Positions 1-9,082 of a stretch of DNA of 64,000 bases are shown one piece after another. The translations under genes and the position numbers were made by a program. Positions within the stretch are counted from its first letter, which is position 1, and the number at the start of each line of letters is the position of its first letter. The notes below the pieces were generated by a model. It was not told where the DNA came from. It saw only the letters and a list, made by a program, of their open reading frames with translations, and did not search any database. Origin of the DNA: an uncultured Porphyromonadaceae bacterium (GTDB lineage Bacteria > Bacteroidota > Bacteroidia > Bacteroidales > UBA11471). The stretch covers positions 62,001-126,000 of the forward strand of contig URHG01000001.1 of NCBI GenBank assembly GCA_900547555.1. Reading direction: 5' to 3'.

Positions 1-1299
1 GACGATACGGTCGTATTGTTGTTCGGCTTTTATTTCGGTATATTTAGGAGCGTCCATCATCTCGACCAATGCACGCAAGACCGGCCCCTCACCCATCGGA
101 TCGTTCTTCAACTGAGGACGATTATAATAATAGGTAAGAGAAGGCATGATACCCGTTCCTGCACAGATGGCTTCGAGATCGCCTTTTTCCGAAATTTTAC
201 TGAGAATGCCTTTGAGACCCTGCTCGGCTACATAGATGAAATCTTTATGTATCCAGCCTTCTTTCACGCCTCGGGCAATGGCAAAAGTAAACATGGCCGT
301 ACCGGTAACCTCATCATACGAATCGGTCTTATCGAGCAACTGATGCCACAACCCGTTTTCTCCTTGATAACGGCAAACGCCGCTTACCTGCTGACGGAAA
401 TTCTCCAAAAGAGCTTCACGCTGGGGATAATCTTCGGGCAAGCGGGAAAGCAAATCGGCCTGAGCCATCAATACCCATCCGTTGGCACGCGACCAATGGG
501 CAACTCCATGTTCATCGGTATCGGTATGATAACAATGGTAATAGATTTGTTTCTCGGGACACCACAGATACTTATTGTATTGCAACACCTGATTGGCCGC
601 ATCATCGAAATATTTCATGTCGCCCGTCATTTCACCCATACGGCAAAGGAACGAAACCGCCATGAACAAGTCATCGGCCCAAACGGTATTCTCATGCGGC
701 CAAATGCGTGCAATCGTTCCGTCGATGAGACGAGGCTCGGCATAGTTGAGATGATCGGCCGTTTCATCGATATAAGCCTGAAAAGCTTTGTCGGGACTCG
801 GCAGATGCATTTGCAAATCGATCAACGAGGCTCCCATAGGCCCGTTATCGTCGAGCCTCTTACCCCGGAAAATCATGTGCCAGCTTATTTTACGGACGGC
901 CATCCAACCGCTTTCTTCAAGAGCTTTATCGAATTTCTTTTTAAAAAATTCGAGATTCCCTTCATTGAACACAAAATCCATGTTCTTACGCACATACTCT
1001 TCATACTTCTTATCGCCGAGTTTATCGGCAAGTTCGAGCATGGCGATATGCAAAACGCCATTGGTATAATGCCAATCGTTATACTTACAACCTACTTTGA
1101 TAGGTTCGGTATACTTACGTTTCTTTACCGTAGGGTAAGTTTCACCGGTTTCGGTGTTTTTAAACTGATACGTGGTACTTGCCACTATACGGTCGGCCAT
1201 GGCAAGGGCGGCATCTTTGGCCGTGCGTTTCTTGGCCGGAGCGGCCGAAGCAAACACACCTACAAAGAGGGCGAAAGCCAATAAGGTCATTTTTCTCAT
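1..1299 (-). CDS. GH105/GH88-type unsaturated rhamnogalacturonyl hydrolase, C-terminus cut by window edge
   Basis: The minus-strand frame is open from an ATG at 1299 through the window edge, so the C-terminus lies outside. The N-terminus (MRKMTLLAFALFVGVFA) is a signal peptide, pointing to the periplasm. The body matches the (alpha/alpha)6-barrel GH105 family: WADDLFMA carries the probable catalytic Asp, and HWSRANGW is the family signature. Such enzymes remove the terminal 4,5-unsaturated uronic acid left by pectate or rhamnogalacturonan lyases. It lies 28 bp after rhaD on the same strand, so it is probably the next gene of the rhamnose operon. Substrate (rhamnogalacturonan disaccharide versus another unsaturated uronide) is inferred from context. 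Confidence 0.88.
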   Translation of the reverse strand, partial: MRKMTLLAFALFVGVFASAAPAKKRTAKDAALAMADRIVASTTYQFKNTETGETYPTVKKRKYTEPIKVGCKYNDWHYTNGVLHIAMLELADKLGDKKYEEYVRKNMDFVFNEGNLEFFKKKFDKALEESGWMAVRKISWHMIFRGKRLDDNGPMGASLIDLQMHLPSPDKAFQAYIDETADHLNYAEPRLIDGTIARIWPHENTVWADDLFMAVSFLCRMGEMTGDMKYFDDAANQVLQYNKYLWCPEKQIYYHCYHTDTDEHGVAHWSRANGWVLMAQADLLSRLPEDYPQREALLENFRQQVSGVCRYQGENGLWHQLLDKTDSYDEVTGTAMFTFAIARGVKEGWIHKDFIYVAEQGLKGILSKISEKGDLEAICAGTGIMPSLTYYYNRPQLKNDPMGEGPVLRALVEMMDAPKYTEIKAEQQYDRIV

Positions 1300-1327
1300 A
1301 AAAACAGAACTTCTATTGTACTTTTAA

Positions 1328-2137
1328 TTATTTGGGAAGGTTGAAAGTTACACTCAATTCTTTCATCTGCTCGGCACTCATACCATCGGGTTCAAAACCC
1401 ATAGATTTGGCATCGATATAGATTTGAGCCGATTTGCTCAACACATCGACCTGATCGAATGCGTCCATAATATCTTCACCGACTGCACATACACCGTGTT
1501 TTTCCCACAGTACTACATCATAATCGTCGAGCTCTTTGATCGTAGCTTCGGCCAACTCCACCGAACTGGGCATTTTATAAGGAATAATACCCAAACCTCT
1601 CGGACAGAATGCTTTGGTCTCGGGTATCATACTCCACAAAAGATTGGTAAGCACATCTTTTTCAAGGAATTTCGGAGCATGGCTCATAGCCACCAATTCG
1701 ATCGGGTGAGTATGCAAAGAGGCTTTGTAAGTAGAGCCGCGTCCTATAAGCAGGTTATGCATCGACAAGTGAGCCGGCAGTTCCGAGGTTGGTTTCACGA
1801 GATTGTCGGCAATGATTTCATAGCTGGCACAATCGTCGAGAATGCGTATTACCGAACCGTTCTCCATCGGCCAACGGGCAAGGTCGCGCATGCGCTTATT
1901 GGTTCCTTTACAGAAGAAATAGCACCCTTTGATATTGGGCAATGTCGTTCCTATGGAAGTTACAGGTCCGATAGCAGGCATTTTACGGATTTCGTCATCG
2001 ACCAACTCGGTAATATTGATAGTTATGTTACCGCCATTACGTTCGGCCCAACCTTTTTGCCACAAATATCCAGCTACTTCGGCGACTTTTTCCACCTCGC
2101 GAGCCAATGCGGGGCGTCCTTCTAATATTGATTTCAT
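1328..2137 (-). CDS. rhaD: L-rhamnulose-1-phosphate aldolase
   Basis: This 269-residue class II aldolase/adducin-family protein splits L-rhamnulose 1-phosphate into dihydroxyacetone phosphate and L-lactaldehyde in the cytoplasm. The length is close to E. coli RhaD (about 274 residues). Visible are RNGGNITI near residue 34, the metal-binding LHTHP motif (about residues 141-145) and a later EKHG histidine, the expected zinc ligands. There is no signal peptide. It follows rhaT by 32 bp and precedes the GH105 gene by 28 bp, so the block is very likely one transcript. In Bacteroides this gene is called rhaO. Confidence 0.95.
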   Translation of the reverse strand: MKSILEGRPALAREVEKVAEVAGYLWQKGWAERNGGNITINITELVDDEIRKMPAIGPVTSIGTTLPNIKGCYFFCKGTNKRMRDLARWPMENGSVIRILDDCASYEIIADNLVKPTSELPAHLSMHNLLIGRGSTYKASLHTHPIELVAMSHAPKFLEKDVLTNLLWSMIPETKAFCPRGLGIIPYKMPSSVELAEATIKELDDYDVVLWEKHGVCAVGEDIMDAFDQVDVLSKSAQIYIDAKSMGFEPDGMSAEQMKELSVTFNLPK

Positions 2138-2169
2138 TGTATTCTGTTTTTTAATTTTTGATATGTGAA

Positions 2170-3207
2170 TTATTTAAGCAGTTCGGGTATAAACGTCGAA
2201 ACGATAAGTACGACAATACCCAACATCAGAACGGCAATAGTCTGTCGCGAACACCCCTTCCACTCTTTCAATATGATACCCCATACGTTGGAAAATACGA
2301 CATTGAGAGCCATGAGTATACAGAAAGCAAGCGTGGTAAGCGTAGGAGACTCCGTCAGGAATCCTTTTCCCAAAGAGAGTCCGAAAAATTGACTATACCA
2401 CAAAACGCCGGCCAATGCACAGAACAACAGGTTATTGCCCCAAACGGCAGACTTCTTATAGTCTCCCCACGTCTTGTTTTTTTGATTTTGGTAGAAACAG
2501 TAAACCGCATTGGTTACAAATCCACCCAACGTAACCAACAAGGTAGCCGGCAGAGTTCTGTACATATCGGACGTAAGTGAACCGAAGTTGATGTCTTTTC
2601 CAAATTCCAAACCTACATTGAAGCAGCCGCTCATAAAACCGGCAAGCAATGCTATGGAAAGACCCTTGGGAAAATTAAAATCCTTTACAGCAGCTTTCTT
2701 TTCTTCCTCCGAGAGAGAGGCCGATTTCATACCGCCGGCAACACCTATGATAGCGATACCCGCCAGCGTTACGACCACACCCAAAATGACAGCAAAAGTA
2801 AGCGATTGCAAAGCATTCATTTCGGGGAAAAACAGGTTCAGCAAGACAGGGCCCATAATCGTTCCCAATCCGGCACATGTTCCTAAGGCGATCGATTGCC
2901 CCAAAGCCACACCCAAATAACGCATCGAGAGACCGAATGTAAGACCTCCGACACCCCAAAGCGCGCCAAAGATGAGGGTCATGCTTATATCGAAAGAGTT
3001 CTCGGCTGTGAAAAGATCGGTCAACGAGTGCCCTTCGGGTACAGCCAAGAGCGCTCCCAAAAAGGGAAAAATCAACCAAGCGAATACACCTTGCACGATC
3101 CAATACGACTCCCAACTCCAATCTTTGATACGATTGATGGGGACATAACAACTCGATTGGCAAAAGGCGCCAACGGCTATGATCAATAATCCTATTAAGA
3201 TTTCCAT
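2170..3207 (-). CDS. rhaT: L-rhamnose/H+ symporter RhaT
   Basis: This 345-residue inner-membrane protein has about ten hydrophobic segments and matches the RhaT family in length (E. coli 344). The N-terminal MEILIGLLIIAVGAFCQSS and the following NRIKDWSWESYW segment are typical of RhaT. It imports free L-rhamnose with protons from the periplasm, where the GH106 and GH105 enzymes upstream and downstream would release it. It lies between rhaA (76 bp upstream) and rhaD. The Bacteroides ortholog is called rhaP. A drug/metabolite transporter of another specificity is unlikely given the flanking rha genes. Confidence 0.94.
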   Translation of the reverse strand: MEILIGLLIIAVGAFCQSSCYVPINRIKDWSWESYWIVQGVFAWLIFPFLGALLAVPEGHSLTDLFTAENSFDISMTLIFGALWGVGGLTFGLSMRYLGVALGQSIALGTCAGLGTIMGPVLLNLFFPEMNALQSLTFAVILGVVVTLAGIAIIGVAGGMKSASLSEEEKKAAVKDFNFPKGLSIALLAGFMSGCFNVGLEFGKDINFGSLTSDMYRTLPATLLVTLGGFVTNAVYCFYQNQKNKTWGDYKKSAVWGNNLLFCALAGVLWYSQFFGLSLGKGFLTESPTLTTLAFCILMALNVVFSNVWGIILKEWKGCSRQTIAVLMLGIVVLIVSTFIPELLK

Positions 3208-3283
3208 ATCATTTTATATGACTAAAAAGGTTTGTGACGAAACCAATCTCCGCCATAAACCTTTTTATTACTGTAAGTACTTT

Positions 3284-4534
3284 TTATCTTTTAGAGGTAA
3301 CTTCTCTCTCGTATTTTTCCACTTCGGGAATGAAGTCTTCTCCCACAGGCACGTTGTTTTTGAGACAGAACATATCCCAAACAGCGTTCCAAGGCATAGC
3401 TTTCGCTTCTTCGAGCAGAGCGAGACGTTGGAAACCTTTGTCTTCAGCTTCGTATTTGCGCAAAGTAGCCAACGGTTCCAACAAAGCACGGAGGATAGAT
3501 TTCTGTGCCGCACGCGTACCGATCACATAAGCGCCGATACGATTGATCGAAGCATCGAAATAGTCCAAAGCGATATGTACGCGATCCATAGCATCGCAAC
3601 GTACAAGTTCCTGGAAGAGTTCGACCGTAGAATCGTCCATGATGGTTACGTGGTCGGAGTCCCAGCGGATAGGACGGCTCACGTGGAGAATCAATTCGGG
3701 CACGAACAACAACATCGACGACACTTTATCGGCTGCCACTTCGGTCGGGTGATAGTGCCCGGTATCGATCGTCAGCAAGGTTTGATTCTTGGTAGCATAT
3801 CCTACACAGAATTCATTGGAACCGACGGTATAATATTCCAAACCGATACCGAATACTTTCGATTCCAAACCGGTCTTCATGTGATCGTATTTCACCGAGA
3901 AGATTTCGTCCAGACTTTGCTCGAACAAGCTACGGTAATACATACGATTTACGGTGATATCTTTGCTACCATCGTGTACCCACAAGTTCATGATACAGGG
4001 ATCTCCCTGACGTTTACCCATCTCTTCGGCAATAGCACGACAACGTTTGGTATGCTCAATCCAGAAATCACGGATTCCTTTGTCGGGATTCGAGAGAGAA
4101 AGATTGCCCGATTTCGGATGTGAAAAAGAAGATGAGTTGAAGTCGAGTTTGATACCGAGATCGGCAGCCCATTGCATCCAGCTTTCAAAGTGAGCCGGTT
4201 CGCATTGATCGCGATCGACGAATTTACCGCCGAAATCACCATAAATCTCATGCAAATTGACACGATGTTTAGAAGGGATCAACGACATAGCCTCAACAAG
4301 ATCGGCACGTACTTCGTCGATATTACGAGCCTTTCCGGGATAGTTACCGGTCGTCTGGATACCACCGGACAAGGCACTGCCCGACTCGAATCCCACGACA
4401 TCGTCGGTTTGCCAGCAGTGCAGCGATATTTGAACTTTTTGGAGTTTATCCAATACTTCATCGGTATTTACGCCGATGGCAGCATAACGCTCTTTGGCTA
4501 TTTCATACGCTTTAAGAACAAGATTTTCTTTCAT
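3284..4534 (-). CDS. rhaA: L-rhamnose isomerase
   Basis: This 416-residue cytoplasmic enzyme interconverts L-rhamnose and L-rhamnulose. Family features include VQISLHCWQTDDVVGFE near the N-terminus, the metal-site region around DTGHYHPTE, and HVSRPIRWDSDHV further on. The length fits E. coli RhaA (419). It lies 29 bp downstream of rhaB and 76 bp upstream of rhaT, in the order kinase-isomerase-permease-aldolase known from the Bacteroides rhaKIPO operon. Confidence 0.96.
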   Translation of the reverse strand: MKENLVLKAYEIAKERYAAIGVNTDEVLDKLQKVQISLHCWQTDDVVGFESGSALSGGIQTTGNYPGKARNIDEVRADLVEAMSLIPSKHRVNLHEIYGDFGGKFVDRDQCEPAHFESWMQWAADLGIKLDFNSSSFSHPKSGNLSLSNPDKGIRDFWIEHTKRCRAIAEEMGKRQGDPCIMNLWVHDGSKDITVNRMYYRSLFEQSLDEIFSVKYDHMKTGLESKVFGIGLEYYTVGSNEFCVGYATKNQTLLTIDTGHYHPTEVAADKVSSMLLFVPELILHVSRPIRWDSDHVTIMDDSTVELFQELVRCDAMDRVHIALDYFDASINRIGAYVIGTRAAQKSILRALLEPLATLRKYEAEDKGFQRLALLEEAKAMPWNAVWDMFCLKNNVPVGEDFIPEVEKYEREVTSKR

Positions 4535-4563
4535 GACTTTATATTTTATGGTTAATTTTCTAT

Positions 4564-6045
4564 TTAAATATCTTCACGATACACCGAAAGATAACGACGA
4601 TAAGCCTCGTCCCATACCTCTTTATCCCGAGGCGTAAACTCGGCAAGTTCTATCGAATCGGCAATAATGGCACGCATAGCTGCAATATCGTTTACATCGC
4701 CGGCAGCTTTGGCCTGCAACATGATGTTACCGATAGCTGTACCCTCGGAAGGCCCGGCAGAAACCGGTACTCCTACGGCATTGCAGGTGTTTTGGTTGAG
4801 AAGATTGTTCCGCGAACCACCGCCTATGACGTGCAGACGTTCGATGGTAAACGGTGCCATCTCCTGCAAGTATCCGAAAACCTGACGGTAACGCAATGGC
4901 AGACTCTCGAAGATACAACGGGTCAGCTCGCCATGCGTCTGAGGCTCCACCTGACCGGTCGTACGACAATAACGGCGTATGGCATCGATCATCGAAGGAG
5001 GATTGGCGAAACTGAGAGAGTCGGGATTGATAATGCTGCGGAATGCAGGTGCAGCTTCGGCGGCGGCAATCAACTCGGGATAGGAATAGTCATTCCCCGC
5101 AGCCGCCCATTCGCGGCGACACTGTTCAAGCAGCCACATACCGCAAATATTCTTCAAGAAACGGGTCGTTCCTTCGACTCCGCCCTCGTTGGTAAAATTC
5201 TTTTCAAAACTGTCTTTATTGATAATGGCATCTTTTACTTCGATACCCATCAACGACCATGTTCCCGAACTAAGGTAAGCAAAACGTTCGTTTCGAGCAG
5301 GAACCGCAGCAACGGCCGAGGCCGTATCATGGCCGGCAACTGCTATAACGGGAACGACACCCAAACCGGTCAATTTCTGTACCTCGGGGGTCAACGTGCC
5401 CACCACCTCCCCGGGATAGACAAACTTGGCGAATTGTTCTTTTTTCACTCCTACGACATCGAGTAACTCTTGTTCAAACTCCTTGGTACGGGGATTGAGA
5501 ATTTGCGACGTCGAGGCGATCGTATATTCGGTTACCATCTTACCCGTGAGCATATAACTGAGTGCATCGGGAATAAAGAGTATTTTATCGGCTGCTTCAA
5601 GTGCCGAACAATGATTGCGATGTAAAGTGGACAACTGGAATAAGGAATTGAAATTCATCACCTGAATTCCCGTCAACTCATATACCCGTTCCCGAGGTAT
5701 GTGCGTGAAATACTCTTCGGGAGCACCGACCGTGTGCGGGTCGCGATAACAATAGGGATTACGTAAAAATGCACCATCTTTTCCTACCATCACAAAATCG
5801 ACCCCCCATGTATCAATACCGATCGACTCGATGGCGATACCTTCTTGGGCTATTTTTTTCAGGCCTTTGATGATTTCGAGATAAAGGGCGTAAATATCCC
5901 AATAACAATGTCCTCCGGTTTCTATAATAGGATTTGCAAAACGGGTTACTTCTTTCATTTCCATCTTTCCATCGGAAAGAGTACCCAAAATCGTACGGCC
6001 GCTGGTAGCCCCTAAATCCACAGCAAAAAAGTGGTGTGTTTTCAT
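4564..6045 (-). CDS. rhaB: Rhamnulokinase
   Basis: This 493-residue FGGY-family sugar kinase phosphorylates L-rhamnulose at O-1 with ATP. The N-terminal VDLGATSGRTILG is the phosphate-1 loop, GIDTWGVDF the sugar-binding part, SSGTWSLMG the phosphate-2 loop, and GGGSRNNLLNQ the adenosine loop. It is the first gene of the rha block; the 214 bp upstream hold a candidate -7 box on the minus strand and the terminator of the upstream GH106 gene. In Bacteroides thetaiotaomicron the equivalent operon is controlled by the AraC-family activator RhaR, which is not present in this window. Confidence 0.96.
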   Translation of the reverse strand: MKTHHFFAVDLGATSGRTILGTLSDGKMEMKEVTRFANPIIETGGHCYWDIYALYLEIIKGLKKIAQEGIAIESIGIDTWGVDFVMVGKDGAFLRNPYCYRDPHTVGAPEEYFTHIPRERVYELTGIQVMNFNSLFQLSTLHRNHCSALEAADKILFIPDALSYMLTGKMVTEYTIASTSQILNPRTKEFEQELLDVVGVKKEQFAKFVYPGEVVGTLTPEVQKLTGLGVVPVIAVAGHDTASAVAAVPARNERFAYLSSGTWSLMGIEVKDAIINKDSFEKNFTNEGGVEGTTRFLKNICGMWLLEQCRREWAAAGNDYSYPELIAAAEAAPAFRSIINPDSLSFANPPSMIDAIRRYCRTTGQVEPQTHGELTRCIFESLPLRYRQVFGYLQEMAPFTIERLHVIGGGSRNNLLNQNTCNAVGVPVSAGPSEGTAIGNIMLQAKAAGDVNDIAAMRAIIADSIELAEFTPRDKEVWDEAYRRYLSVYREDI

Positions 6046-6110
6046 GTATATTTTGCTCTATTTATTTTCAATATATCTATCAAATCCGATACATCGGTTT
6101 TTTAGCGATA

Positions 6111-6118
6111 CAAAAATA
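6111..6118 (-). promoter_or_regulatory. Candidate -7 box upstream of rhaB
   Basis: On the minus strand these bases read TATTTTTG, matching the Bacteroidota -7 consensus TAnnTTTG, 66 bp before the rhaB start. No good TTTG -33 box lies at the usual distance upstream, which would fit an activator-dependent promoter. This is inference from the motif alone. Confidence 0.4.
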
Positions 6119-6203
6119 AGTCTTTCATTTCTCGCCACAGGTAGAGATTTTGACAGAAAAACTATTCCGATTGACAAAGATAATAAAATCATGGAACTAA
6201 AAA

Positions 6204-6234
6204 AATAATGACCGTATAAAATACGGCCATTATT
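6204..6234 (-). terminator. Rho-independent terminator after the GH106 gene
   Basis: A 14-bp stem with one mismatch and a 3-nt loop lies 26 bp beyond the GH106 stop. On the minus strand it is followed by a run of T residues. It separates the GH106 transcript from the rhaB operon. Confidence 0.75.
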
Positions 6235-6259
6235 CTACATGTTGGTAAGGAGGAAATTG

Positions 6260-9070
6260 TCAAAATTGATTTTTCAAATTTACCGGCACGAGATGTACGG
6301 GGCCTAAAAGACCGCTGGGAATAACTTCCCAATGACCGAACTTACCTTTCTTATACCCCAAATTATTGATATTGGCGTCTTTGAAGCGTCTCCATTCGAT
6401 ACCCCGACGATCGTATTCGGCAATACTATTGGCCGGGAGATTGGTAACTTCTATATCGATCCGGTTTGTACCAGGACGAAGATAACGCTTTACCATCGTA
6501 TAGAAAGGCACCGACCAAAGGGTATCTACCACCGTACCGTTCACCGTAACACGAGCACTCTCCCGCACATCACCGAGATCGAGAATCCACTCATCGCATG
6601 GTATATCGGGTAAATCAAACGTAATGGAATAGGTTGCCGAACCCCGATTGACCGAAGCCTCGGGTATCGGAAGCGATGTCCACGAGCCAAGCGTATCGAT
6701 CGTAAATGTTCCCGGTATGGCCGGTTCACTTTCGGTAAAAGCCAATGACCACCCGTTATCGAGAGACAGGCTCACGGGTTGTTTCGTATAGTAAGGCCAA
6801 GCATCACCGGACACATTTTCATCGTACACACAAACGATAGCCGACTCTCCCGAACGCAACTGCAAATAATACTGTAATTTGCCATCGTGAAGACGTGTCC
6901 GGGCCATTCCCGAACGACCCGAAACCGGATCGTAAATAGCAACGGATTTTCCTGCGACCGCCGGAGTTATCCACCCCTCGACACCCTTATTTTGCAATGA
7001 AGCAATGAAATAGTGATGCCCCTTATCATTTTCACGCCGGATATAATGCGCACCGTAACGGGTCTTCACATCTTCGGGTTCCACACCTGTCATTTCCAAC
7101 ACCTTTGCATAATCACAACCGGTAATGATGCGCCCCTTGCCGTATTCCGACACTTGCTCGGCCGTAAAATCACCGGCATCGGGCAGGGTCGAAAGCTGCG
7201 TCTTAAATGCTTTTCGGCGTTTCTCGACAGAAGCGAAGCCGGGAACATCTTGGGGATAATTATCCACAAATATCAATGTGGCCCCTTGTCGTGCCAACGC
7301 AAGGAGGTGTTTGAGGACATCATCGGGCATCATCTTGACGGCCGGCAATATAATGGCCTTATAATGAGTACCTCCCGTCGTTACCAGCTGTCCGTCGCGA
7401 TATTTTGTTTTACGCAAAAAATCATCGGAAATATAATCGACATCATACCCCGAATTGGTAATCTGCGCAATCACGTCGATGAAATGAGGCGCACGCTTCG
7501 CCATTTTATGGATATCGAATGCAAGCCCGAGCGATCCTTGCTGTTCATACCAAATATCATACAAAGGCAAGTAGACGAGAAAGTCATTGTCGGGTTTTCC
7601 CATCTGCAAGAACGACTGGCAACGGGTGATATACGAGAACAATCCGGAGGCATCGCGCCATATCGTATTGGTCGGCGACATATTTATCGTCGCATAAAAG
7701 AGCCAGCCCGGCCACTCGGCATCACGAGGTGAATAGGGTGTCCCATGAAAAAACATGTGATTGACTCCCGCCGAGAACATGAGATCGAGATCGGGCTTAC
7801 ACTGCGACAATGATGTGCGGAAATGTTCGGTAAGCCATGTGAATGTCTCGGAAGATACATAAGTTTTTCCCGATATATGCGCCCCGGAAGAAGCATATTT
7901 GAGCATGGAAAAATCGGAGTCATTGTCTTTCTTGACCGAATCTCGGCGCAAACCTTTGATGCCGAAATCGGTAATACCGAAACCTTCACACTCGGGAATA
8001 TCGACCATCGCATAAAGATCGATGAGATTTCCGGGTGAACCATGCGCCTGATTACGTACAAGACTTTTGTGCTTATGCGCCCAGTCTTTCCATTGTTGCG
8101 TAAAATTTTCTTTCAACAATTCGGCAATAGTTTCCCGATAATCAGTAATAAGGCGAGCCCGTATATCGCTTTTTTCGCCTGTCAGTTCCAGCAAATGATT
8201 TTCGAGTTTATACCCCCGACGACGGGCGAATTGCTCGAAAAAATCGGGAGTCCAATCGGCACCGTACACTTCATACGAGTCATTGAAAAAAGTCTCGGGT
8301 GCAGGAGCTCCGGAAGAGGCAAAAGCCCGATCGAAACGAGAAAAATAATTAGCTACCGCTTTCTTGGAGAAATGGTTCATCACATATCCTTCCCCACCGG
8401 GAGCCGCCCGTTTTACCTTTTGAAACGTTTTTCCCAAAAACGCCGCAACGAGTTTCCACTCCTTACCCTCGGGAGCCGTCCAGTTCAACTCTCCGGTTTC
8501 CTTATCGACACGGGAAGTAAGATTCAAAACTTTCCCGTCGGAAGAATAAGCCATCAGACGCAAAAGTTTAGCAACAGGTTTCTGTTTTTTATCGGTTACG
8601 ACAACCGGTTCGGAAAGCCGACTACCTCCATCGAGCGTATATTTCAAAAAAATCACTTTGCTGGCGGCATCTTCGAGTGAAACCTCCGGACCACCGAACG
8701 GCCATCCAGTACCGTTATTCATATCGATATCCAAGCCCAAACGTTTACCTTCCTCGCAAACAAACGAATACATCTGCATCCACCGGGGCGATAAATACTC
8801 TATGTCATTGGCTTCATTATTTTTTACACCGTAAATAGGTGTTATTTCAAGTGTTCCCAATCCGGTACGGGCATAATCGGTCATATTGGCCGTAAGGATG
8901 GCCGAGTCTACCGCACTGCCCAACCACCACCAACGGGTACCGGGTTTTGCCTCGGTCGTCGCTTCGGGCCACGCCGGTGCCTGAGCCACCGCCACAGCCG
9001 CGAGACCCATGAACAACCCGCTGCAAATCATGCGGGAAATATTCTGTCTGATTATATACATATTCTTCAT
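6260..9070 (-). CDS. GH106 alpha-L-rhamnosidase
   Basis: This 936-residue protein has an N-terminal signal peptide ending around VAVAQ (residue 30). It shows the GH106 hallmark TRWWWLGSAVD at residues 45-55, MNNGTGWPFGG near residue 118 and SETFTWL further in. The C-terminal part looks like a galactose-binding-type beta-sandwich. GH106 enzymes release terminal alpha-L-rhamnose from pectic rhamnogalacturonans or rhamnosides; export is probably to the periplasm. It lies 12 bp after the GH2 gene, so the two should be co-transcribed, and it feeds rhamnose to the rha operon downstream. The exact linkage cut cannot be read from the sequence. Confidence 0.9.
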   Translation of the reverse strand: MKNMYIIRQNISRMICSGLFMGLAAVAVAQAPAWPEATTEAKPGTRWWWLGSAVDSAILTANMTDYARTGLGTLEITPIYGVKNNEANDIEYLSPRWMQMYSFVCEEGKRLGLDIDMNNGTGWPFGGPEVSLEDAASKVIFLKYTLDGGSRLSEPVVVTDKKQKPVAKLLRLMAYSSDGKVLNLTSRVDKETGELNWTAPEGKEWKLVAAFLGKTFQKVKRAAPGGEGYVMNHFSKKAVANYFSRFDRAFASSGAPAPETFFNDSYEVYGADWTPDFFEQFARRRGYKLENHLLELTGEKSDIRARLITDYRETIAELLKENFTQQWKDWAHKHKSLVRNQAHGSPGNLIDLYAMVDIPECEGFGITDFGIKGLRRDSVKKDNDSDFSMLKYASSGAHISGKTYVSSETFTWLTEHFRTSLSQCKPDLDLMFSAGVNHMFFHGTPYSPRDAEWPGWLFYATINMSPTNTIWRDASGLFSYITRCQSFLQMGKPDNDFLVYLPLYDIWYEQQGSLGLAFDIHKMAKRAPHFIDVIAQITNSGYDVDYISDDFLRKTKYRDGQLVTTGGTHYKAIILPAVKMMPDDVLKHLLALARQGATLIFVDNYPQDVPGFASVEKRRKAFKTQLSTLPDAGDFTAEQVSEYGKGRIITGCDYAKVLEMTGVEPEDVKTRYGAHYIRRENDKGHHYFIASLQNKGVEGWITPAVAGKSVAIYDPVSGRSGMARTRLHDGKLQYYLQLRSGESAIVCVYDENVSGDAWPYYTKQPVSLSLDNGWSLAFTESEPAIPGTFTIDTLGSWTSLPIPEASVNRGSATYSITFDLPDIPCDEWILDLGDVRESARVTVNGTVVDTLWSVPFYTMVKRYLRPGTNRIDIEVTNLPANSIAEYDRRGIEWRRFKDANINNLGYKKGKFGHWEVIPSGLLGPVHLVPVNLKNQF

Positions 9071-9082
9071 TGAAACGATCTT

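Noticed and set aside
16..1284. A 422-codon open frame on the plus strand at the left edge
   Set aside because: It is the antisense shadow of the GH105 gene, whose minus-strand translation has a signal peptide and the HWSRANGW motif. The plus-strand translation resembles nothing known.
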